From Diphasiastrum complanatum (taxonomy: Eukaryota; Streptophyta; Lycopodiopsida; Lycopodiales; Lycopodiaceae): a stretch of DNA of 64,000 nt. The stretch covers positions 47,171,486 to 47,235,485 of the forward strand of contig CM055108.1 in assembly GCA_029204225.1 (NCBI GenBank), written 5' to 3'. A model generated the notes under the pieces. It was not told where the DNA came from, made no database searches, and saw only the letters and a program-made list of their open reading frames with translations. A program made the translations under genes and the position numbers. Positions 55,901 through 64,000 of this stretch are shown here, piece by piece (the stretch's first letter is position 1; the number at the start of each line of letters is the position of its first letter).

Positions 55901-58900
55901 ACTATGCCATGGAGTAACCCTTTTTCAACAATTGGTTTGAATAGGTAATTCTGCTCTGAAAAATAAAAATATATATATGAAATTTTTTTTATTTTTACTA
56001 GTAATTTCTACTTGTCGGATTTTCAATACTCTCTTGACTACTAGGCGAATAAAATGATTAAATCCATAGCGATATTTTGCACTATGCTTGACACAAACAA
56101 CCTTGTCCATTTTAGGAAGAGGAGCGTGCTAGTTATGGTTAGAAAACCAGCCTTTAAACCCAAGTGCTATAGATGATACCCTTTGCAAAGATTATTTCGC
56201 CTTTATAGAGTTGGAATATGAAGACCTTACATGCACGAGAAGCTTGTATGTAGTTGTCTTTAATGCATGCAATATATATGACTTTGCCATCCTAGAAATA
56301 TAACTAGTGACTCCTATTATTACCAGTTAGCATCACACTTGTTTGTAGTCCACATCGTTTTACCTCTTAGTATGTGGACAAGTACTTTTAGGTAATATAG
56401 AATTTTTCCTTTGAAATTTGTAGTTATGTATAATCATTTTTTGTGCCTTTCTTCCTCATTGTTCCGCATGAGCAAGCTGCATCAAGGGGAGAACATCTAT
56501 GGGCATTTTGAGTTATACAAATGATACGAAGAGAAAGATTGCTTATTTAAAGTGGATCATCTTTTTCAATGTGGGTCCGTCCATTTCTTTTTTATTTTAT
56601 TTGAAAAGACTTTTCTTTCTTCAATTTGCCAAAGTAGCCTTAATTAAGCATGTTGAACACCTTTTCTTGTATTCTCCCATCCCACGATAGAGATGCATGA
56701 CATATGATGTTTTCATTCTCACTAATAACTAGAAAGGATCCTCTCTTCCCAAAGGAACATAGCTGGGCGCATACCAAAAATCCTTGTGTACAAGTTGAGA
56801 TTGTTACGTATTTCAATGAGCGCCTAAGAAACTTGCAAATGTAATGTATGCATTGAGTTCAAACTTATTGGCAAGTGGCAACTTACTAAGGGCAGTGCCA
56901 AAGTGACTTACTAGGTAAGCAGTGGCATGGGTATGCAATACTAAATGCTGACGATGATTCGTAGTCGTTTGGTTTGTATATTCATTTTCCTATGCAAAAA
57001 GAAGTCAGCTTAATATCAAACAAATTACATAGTATATACATTAGAAAATCATCGCTTGTGCACTAAGCACTCTCCCTTGTGTTACGAGAATTTCTAGTTA
57101 TAGTCTATTACAAACTTTTGTGATGAGGAAAGGTTCTTCCCTATGCATTCTTGTAGGATATAACAAGTCTACGATTCTCAACACGTACGTTGCATGCCTA
57201 TTGATGCCATCTTTAGGAATTACATTCATAGATACATGTAGCAATCTACAATATTTGTTGTGTCTTTTGTTTGAATCTAGCTATGCACATTTCTCCTTAA
57301 GTTTTCATATGATTTTGATCTTTGAGGTTGCTCATCTATCTTGTTTTTCAAAGGTTAAAGAGTTGTCAGGATATCAATTTTTTTTTATGAAAATTATATT
57401 GATTATAGTATGAATAGATATGTTTGTATATTTGGATATGAACCACACACTCTCACCAATGGTAAAGTAGAGAGTGCAAAGACATCATATATGTAGAAAA
57501 CATGATTTCTTGCCAAGGAAAAGATGAAGTGAGACCAAGATTGAACATATAAAACCCTTACACTTTTAATACATGGACCTAGTTTTTCTTCGAGTTACTA
57601 AGGACTAGATTCTACATGCTAACAAAAGCTTCATTTCTATGGACTGTGATTAAGGTTTGGGATAGCTAGGGTGGAGTTTGCTTACAAAAGAAAAAGCATT
57701 CAACCATTGTTACGTGTCCTTTGATGGTGACGTATGGATATGAACCATACTATCTCATCAATGGTAAAGTAGAGAGTGCAAAGACATCATATATGTAGAA
57801 GATGAAGTGAGACCAAGATTGAGTAAGGGCTATGTGGGTCAACATAGAAAACCCTTACACTTTTAATACATGGACTTAGTTTTTCTTAAGGACTAGATTC
57901 TACATGCTAACAAATGTCCAAAGTTGGACCGCAGATTGCTATTGTTAAGGTTGGAGAAGTTGCATATGAGCTCGACCTCCCTGATTTTGTGAAGGGTCAG
58001 CTGATTTTTCATGGAAGTAGACTGCTTCCATGATATGGACAACGTTATGCACGGTACTGTTGAGTTGTAGGAGGAAGATTACAACGATCATGTACAAAAA
58101 TTATCTGATTCTTGAATAGTTGGTAGCATGGAAGGGATGTCTCTAGAAGACGTGACTTAGGAATGATTGAATTTTTGGTCCCTTCGGGTTGCCTCAAATC
58201 TCTGGAAGAAAGAGGTAGGCAAATTTCAGATTTAGCTACTCCATTTGGCTGGCTCAATTCGCTGATAGGAAACCACAAAACACTCCGATTCTTGAAGATT
58301 TGCTTGCTGCCAAAACTCACTGTTAGGAAGTTGAATTTCAGATCTTGATGGCTGCGCCTAGTTCACTGGAACCCTTGAATTGATGGTTGAAACAGGAGCA
58401 AATTTCGGCCCCTCCTCAATCGCTAATGAATCCAATTTTGTAGGGAGCAAATCTGCTGCCTTTCTAGGAGTCAGAATTTTTGGAAATTTGGATTGATTTC
58501 TGGCTGAAAAATTTCAGTAGTGGAAATCACTGGTCAGCTGCCCTCCAATCGCTAAAATTTCAAGCAGATTTTGTGAAAGTTTGTTGCGATTTCTCAGCTC
58601 CCTCAGTCGCTGATTTTCCTGGTCTGCTGTCTTTCAGGTCAGAATTCCTGACCTTCGTAACTCTTTTTCCATCAATTTATGGCTGCTGTTGACATAACTA
58701 TCAGATTAGTCGTTGATGGCTGAAAAGATGCCTCCCTAGCTCACTAACAAATCAACTTTTGGAGGCCCAAAACTTTTGCTGAAAACTTGCCTGATTCCAA
58801 AGGAAATCAGTCATTTCTTTGCTGCTTCTCCTATGACCTGCCTTCTCTACGAATTGACCTTTCTTCAAAATGCTTTCAGAAGGTGCCTAAACTGGGCATG

Positions 58901-59688
58901 AGTTGTGCCCGATACTGGTGTTCACCTACTCACCTGCTGTGGGTTTTGCCTTGTCATTGAAGGTCACACGACTGAAGCCTAACATTGTTCATCTACATTC
59001 AAGATGTGCAAGTGTTATTTAAGTTCTTTTGCCGATTTTTGTGTCCTTGTATTGTTGATTTTCTGGAGTCAAAGTCATTCTTCAATGTTGCATTTATTGG
59101 TAACTCGAAAGTTGAACCAAATGCTCTAAAGTTTGATGAAAAAACTTAACCTATCTATGAAACCAAGTCCAGTTACGTTTCTAGTATATCTTTATGTTTA
59201 TGACCTTCATCTACTCTTGAGTGGAAATGATGTAAGAGGGATTTCTTACTTACGACTTGTTCCATCCATGGTACTGTGGTCCTTCATTTTGTGGGTAGCT
59301 TTTTTGATGCCTAGAAAAAAATCTGATTCAGCATATATTTGTGTCTATGATTGAGCCTATATCTTTCACTGACTCACCAAATTGGTAGATAAAGATCAAA
59401 TATAACTTTTTCATTGTTTGGAGTCTTATTTGTTTTTGCTCCAAACCATACCAACTAGAACAACAATTGTATGAACATGGTGGGTTCATGTAGTTTTGGA
59501 ATTGCAATTTATATGACCAATTGACAAAATCTTCTGGTAATAAATCATAGTATGCATGAAATGCCTATGCTTTTTCCTTTCTCTAATATACAAATGCTGT
59601 CAATAATGCATTTTAGCTTGAATAAAATCAATTGTTGAATTATTTCTAACATCTTGAATACTGTACTAAAACCATGGATTGCTGACAG
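52983..59688 (+). other. RING gene copy D, intron 1 (6.7 kb)
   Basis: The most complete version of the intron, running from the exon 1 donor to the exon 2 acceptor (GCTGACAG). It includes the small LTR relic at 57433-57912 and the region 58040-59150 with repeated CAGC/GCTG words. It lacks the Gypsy LTRs present in B and C. No coding frame is supported. Confidence 0.6.
57433..57912 (+). mobile_element. Miniature LTR-bounded relic in intron (copy D)
   Basis: Direct repeats 57433-57624 and 57735-57912, both TGGATATGAACC... to ...GCTAACA, with only about 110 bp between. It is the counterpart of 30984-31624, whose interior keeps a Gypsy integrase trace that is mostly lost here. Confidence 0.5.
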
Positions 59689-59858
59689 ATTGTATAGGAT
59701 CGGCATTTAATGCAAAAGGGTCAATGCAATGTCCAAATTGTCGATGTATTGAAGAAGGACAATGGCTTTATGCAAATGGCAGTCATCGTTTGGAAAATTC
59801 TTCAATGGATGGTTTGTTTGCTGGAATAATTGATGTAATTCAATCGAATGAAGACTAT
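59689..59858 (+). pseudogene. RING gene copy D, exon 2 (second half of RING finger)
   Basis: A 170-nt exon between GCTGACAG and GTAAGA. Encodes DCIGSAFNAKGSMQCPNCRC, IEEGQWLYANGSHRLENSSM and onward to SNEDY, completing the RING finger (Cys of DCIGS, CPNC pair) begun in exon 1. The copy has AF at the GSAFN position, which matches the RFI2 family better than AL in copy C, so D is nearer the ancestral sequence. The exon itself is undamaged, but exon 1 of this copy is broken. Confidence 0.78.
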
Positions 59859-60282
59859 GTAAGAACCTAATTTGTGAATCTTTCTTGCATGCTCTTTTCT
59901 AATTAGTTGCAATACTTCTAGATAGTTTCATAACATTTGCTTGATGTCACATAGTTAGGCATGCATACATCATCAATCATTTCATGTTTAAATATAATTT
60001 GTTTGTAAAACGTGATCTGATCAAAATTGCTGGCTTGCATATCTAAACTTTTGGTTTTCTTGGACACAAGATAATGATGAAACATAGGTAGAAAGTATCG
60101 TCATTGATCAAGCTTTCATGTTTCAACAAAAACTCAACAAAGTCTCAATGCAAAGGACAACTTATCCAAACGTTTTGAATTCTCAAAGAGGAACGTATTT
60201 ATAGTTAGCCAATCTTTAAAAACTTATCATTCTCATTTTCAAAGTTTTAAATATATTCCTTGGTTGTTCTTTTGTTGTACAG

Positions 60283-60331
60283 CTTCGAAGACAAGTGGAT
60301 GCGGGCTTGCATTTGCATTATAGTTCACCTC
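60283..60331 (+). pseudogene. RING gene copy D, candidate exon 3
   Basis: 49 nt after acceptor TTGTACAG and before donor GTACGT, reading LRRQVDAGLHLHYSSP in the phase left by exon 2. Conserved in copy C. Function unknown. Confidence 0.45.
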
Positions 60332-60568
60332 GTACGTATCAATACTTAACATTAGTTTTTGACTACGTGTCAGTATCATTTTTGTCTTCATGAATCATAT
60401 GTATCTCACTTGTTAGCTCTATCTTTTTGATGACTTGAGACCTACGTTATGAAAAATTGTTGTGTAGTAGCTTTGTTCCTAGTTAGAAAATAAAGGTAAC
60501 CTTTTTCTTTACACAAGTGAGAAATTTGGATAAATATGAACTAATTAATACTGGCATTATGTGTGCAG

Positions 60569-60681
60569 AAGCACGAGCGCTCCACCAACTACATGTGAGC
60601 ATCAGTTCTGAGCGCGGTAGAGTAACGATAGAAACATCGATATTACACAATATTACTGTATTGCGGTTTTTTCCTTTGTAA
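60569..60681 (+). pseudogene. RING gene copy D, candidate exon 4 with stop
   Basis: After acceptor GTGTGCAG the phase from exon 3 reads QARALHQLHVSISSERGRVT and on to VLRFFPL and a TAA at 60679-60681, followed by an A run. Copy C agrees only for the first 25 bases, so the original exon may have been longer and the stop may be due to the rearrangement. Confidence 0.35.
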
Positions 60682-60687
60682 AAAAAA

Positions 60688-62334
60688 AAAAATTTCTAAA
60701 ATAAATTTGGTCTTGTTTTGGAACGGAAAGCGTTCCATTTCTGAACTGGCAACTAAGAGCAATAGAAACATAAGGGCCTGGTTTTAGAAAAGTCGAGTCT
60801 GATATGATATTTGATTGCTTTATAGTTGATTATTCTGTAGTTGAAATAAACTGAGATTTAATGCTGAAACACTTTTTAGCATTGTCTACAAAAATAAAGC
60901 TATTCAATTCCACCACACAATGTGATCAAGATCTATTATACTAGTTTTCTCCATGGGTTTTCTAATGTCCATCACGAGAGTTTTGCTCAATTTCACTCCC
61001 CTATACCTTTCTTCAATATGTTAATCTTACCCCCTACTAATTTGCTTAGTTCTATGGATTGTCTCCATAGGTTATTGTAGCTTTTCTCTAATTCCAAGAG
61101 CCTAGCCACTTTTTTACCTACAAGGCAAGGTTTGTCTATAAGCATGAACCATCTTCTCACTCTCTGTCTTCACCTTGTCCTGTTTTAATCTCCGTAAATT
61201 AAATCTAATGTATATGTATAGATCTGTCTAGATGTTAGTAGATGTGTCTATTATCTACATTTACATTATGATAGGGTTTTATATGCTAAATATCCATCCA
61301 ATATGTTTATGATCCATTTATGTAAGTCAAGGTTTATACCCTGATATGTACTTTAGTATCCTATTGATCTATCTAAACTACTGATGCTGAGCTATGTCTG
61401 ACAATGAATGATCTCCTAAGAATCTTACAAATGTAACATGTATGTAGATGTCATACGGATATAGTTACTTAGAAATCAGCACTTTAGTCTAGAGTCTACA
61501 CTATGCCAGTGGTTAACAATACGAATATGTATTTAATAACTTAGATCATAGTTGGAGATACTCTAAATGACCAGTAGCTGTTTTTGGTTTGTTATGTGGT
61601 GTCACTTTTGAAACCTTTTCAATTTTTATATGCATTGTGCATGGATTTTCATATGATGATAGTGTGCAAAAGTCACAAGTTTCAATTTTAAGTTTGACAA
61701 ACTTAAAATCTGATGTAGACTAATGTTGTTTTCATGGCTACATTCCACAATTTTTGTGCACCATATTTGAATTGTTGTATACACCGTGAACACATTGCCA
61801 TTAAGGGTCTTATGAAAAAAACAAAAATGCATGCATTTCTTACAACTCTTGACTTGATGCTATAATAAACTCTGGAGTGTTTCGAAATTCTCATTTCGTA
61901 CGTGATCCGAAACACAATATTCCCAATCACCTGGTAACTATGCCCCAAGGTACTTTTGGATGATGTGTTTCAGGACGTTGCTATCATCCAAGAGGGTACT
62001 CTAGTAGTAGTATGTAATGCTATCATCCAGGGTACTCTAGCAGTAGTCTTTGTATTGCTATGTGATGTTAAAGATTGAACAAATATAAAACTAAGTTATA
62101 TTGAAGATCGAACAGATATAAAACTAAGTTCAGGTGCATGGTTAAGATATCAATGTTTTTTTGAATTGTGTGTGATGCCAGTTGTTAAAAGTGTAATGTT
62201 TGGTCTTATTTTCCTTTTTGTCCAAGCATGCCACTTTCTAATGCTTTTGTTTTTATGTAGCTTTTTCTGAGACAGTCAATTATTTGACCTCTTGTTTCAT
62301 TTGTATACTACCATAATGAAACTACCATTGGTTG
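60688..62334 (+). repeat. Downstream region of RING gene copy D
   Basis: Direct duplicate of 35735-37440. No gene is seen. It is missing from copy C. Confidence 0.6.
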
Positions 62335-62564
62335 GTGGTGAAGCCCACTATTATGGATAGGGAAAATGGGGAGGACCTTGCCCCCTCCCTTTATTTCTTT
62401 TAGTTTTTCTGTGGGAGAGGTTCTATTCTGGCTTAGTTGGGAGGCTTGTGTAGTTTCTTACGTTAGCTTGCTTTTCTTTTTACGAATTAGATTGAAATTA
62501 AAAATACATTCATGTACTTTGTAGCAGCTTCGACCAACGTAGAGTTCATAATAATTGCATAAAG

Positions 62565-62636
62565 CTGGAGTAAAAGGATTCAAACCTTTGCATGTCGGTA
62601 TCAAAAAACGATGCCTTACCACTTGGCTATACTCCA
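62565..62636 (-). tRNA. trnQ: Mitochondrial-type trnQ(UUG) relic, copy D
   Basis: The best preserved of the three: perfect acceptor stem (TGGAGTA/TACTCCA), GCC/GGC D stem, anticodon TTG, AAAGG/CCTTT T stem, with TTTGAAT in the T loop in place of TTCGAAT. In the nucleus a mitochondrial tRNA fossil is not expected to be functional. Confidence 0.7.
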
Positions 62637-63371
62637 TGGGTGATAACAATGAGCGGAAATGAGAGAAGCGGCCGTCTCCCTCCGCTGCTCCTCTCGGAGA
62701 AACTTCAAAAACGTTACTGCTCATAGGCTCCCAACCCCCTTCTAGTCGAGTAGCTCTGTTGTTCGGCTTTACCGTGCTACTCGCTTCACAAGGTCCAAAG
62801 TAATCTCTGTGGGAGGAGATGCCTTTCATCTACCAAATGATCACTCCAAGACCCTCCATCTAGATAATGGGTAGGAGTGGTCCACTTCCAAGCTAAGCGC
62901 GCCCCCCCCGGAAGGGCGAGCATCCCTGGTGATGGTTCCTGATAGTCCAATAAATAATCTAAGGCGTACCGAATGTATTTGACCGACGTAGATGTGCCCT
63001 TGTAGGGTTCTATTTATTTGGGGGTAGTGGGCCATGACGAACCTAGCCCGCTCGTGACGGATCGGATGCAACACCACTCTATGGATAGCATTGTGGTATC
63101 CATACCCCGACGGAATGAGGCTATTGGAGATTCGAAGTCCCAGGTGGAAAAATAATAAGGCGTTCTTCGGCTTGCCCATGGAAGGGCCGAAGGCCACAAC
63201 TACCCCGTTTCGTACAGAATTAATAATTAGCCCCAAGCTCGGGCGGGGCATTGGCTTTCACCCGTGAATTTTTCAAGATCACAACCCGCCGCTGCACCCC
63301 CTATATATGGGAGAAGCAGCAAGGTTCGCAGAACGAGCTTGAAGGACATGAGGATATAGCAAGTAGAGAAT

Positions 63372-63436
63372 AGGATTACTAGGGCTTGAACTTACCATTA
63401 TGAGTGGTACGTTTAAGCCAAATAAACTATAAGCCC
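63372..63436 (-). tRNA. trnI: Mitochondrial-type trnI(CAU) relic, copy D
   Basis: The minus strand begins GGGCTTATAG and contains CACTCATAATGG with anticodon CAT. It shares the short variable/T region with copy E. Further base changes (TAGTAATCC at the 3' end) weaken the acceptor stem. Confidence 0.55.
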
Positions 63437-63556
63437 AGCTACCAGCTCCATCCTCATGTAATAGAGTCAAGAGATGTGGCGAAAGCAAAGCCCTCGACTG
63501 TTGAAGGGCGAGTGCAGATTTATGGTGTTTGTAATGTTAAGCCGCTCGGGGGTATT

Positions 63557-64000
63557 TGTTGAATTTCACATGTTGTGACTGTCCACTACATGTACTTGTG
63601 ATCTCCTAAGGTGTGTAGATACACCAAGATCAAGACTAGATTGAGATTCAAGATCAATCTTGAATCCTATGGCAAAAACACACTACTACATGCATTCAAT
63701 CACTTCCAACTCTCACTCACACGTGTGGGAAGTGTTCCAAAAGTATTCTAAGTAAAAACAAGCTGCTCTCCTCGGGTAGAGAGAGAAAAACCATCATGAG
63801 CTCTCGGGTAGAGAGAGAAAGTTAGAAATTCAATGACACTCAAAATCCACTCAATCTCAAAATCAATTAGATCCAAAAGGAGGAGTACAATGATACTAAT
63901 AGATTCATGAGCTACCACTATGCTTAACTATGATTGGATCACACTTTGCCACCTCTTAATCCTATTGGACCATTGATCCATGCACCTCTAAATTCTATTG
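63557..64000 (+). mobile_element. LTR start of another retrotransposon (runs off window)
   Basis: At 63557 the mitochondrial segment, continuous in copy E (GGGGTATTCCACCAACC), is interrupted by TGTTGAATTTCACATG. The break falls after GTATT, which would be the 5-bp target duplication. The start TGTTGAA, and a CACACGTGTG palindrome at 63718-63727, recall the young Copia LTR, though the rest differs. The other end lies outside. Confidence 0.7.

Larger units (their letters stand above)
62335..63556 (-). other. Nuclear mitochondrial DNA segment (NUMT), copy D
   Basis: Same content as copies C and E: trnQ-like (62565-62636) and trnI(CAU)-like (63372-63436) sequences on the minus strand. The 136-codon frame at 62841-63251 is open only here and is not conserved as protein in C and E, which have the expanded C/G run within it. 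The segment is cut by the LTR starting at 63557. Confidence 0.65.

Overview
The window looks like nuclear DNA of a land plant with a large, repeat-rich genome. It is AT-rich, has multi-kilobase introns, nested Copia and Gypsy LTR retrotransposons, fossils of mitochondrial DNA carrying plant-mitochondrial trnQ and trnI(CAU) sequences, and pieces of a RING E3 ligase gene of the plant RFI2 type. A gymnosperm, fern or similar large-genome lineage would fit, but the sequence alone does not settle it. No prokaryotic feature was found.

Backbone: one host locus (RFI2-like RING gene, its GC-richer promoter, a 6.7-kb intron and a downstream mitochondrial-DNA insertion) is present in several rearranged copies. 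Copy A (1-2650, minus strand) keeps the only intact exon 1. Copy B (about 13150-21568, plus) keeps 28 nt of exon 1 and part of intron 1. Copy C (about 26388-33134, minus) keeps exon 2, candidate exons 3-4 and a mitochondrial segment. Copy E (35735-38995, plus) is the downstream part only. Copy D (47036-63556, plus) is the longest and has the order retroelement relics, promoter, broken exon 1, intron 1, exons 2-4, mitochondrial DNA. No copy is complete, so every copy here is a partial gene or pseudogene.

Retroelements: 4803-11115 is a complete young Copia element (862-bp LTRs with one mismatch, AACAC target duplication, Met-tRNA primer site, purine tract, intact 1326-aa Gag-Pol). It sits inside the LTR of an older Copia, and the inverted copy D holds the empty target site at 51139-51143. 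Regions 11565-16830 and 47960-51236 are mosaics of broken Copia pieces in opposing orientations. Gypsy material includes an 818-bp solo LTR (19777-20594), a second LTR with primer site, a long structured leader and broken gag (21569-24877), a decayed minus-strand Gypsy (41405-46795) with a 24-bp minisatellite in its leader, and LTR pieces at 25409-26011 and 33135-33953. Another LTR begins at 63557 and runs off the window.

Most unusual: (1) a minus-strand frame at 39284-40177 that starts with a recognisable histone H3-like N-terminal fold and continues about 215 codons into unknown protein with in-frame stops but no frameshift; (2) a Gypsy leader with about six repeated hairpins whose two arms change together; (3) the nested inverted-duplication history, which can be ordered from shared and unshared insertions.
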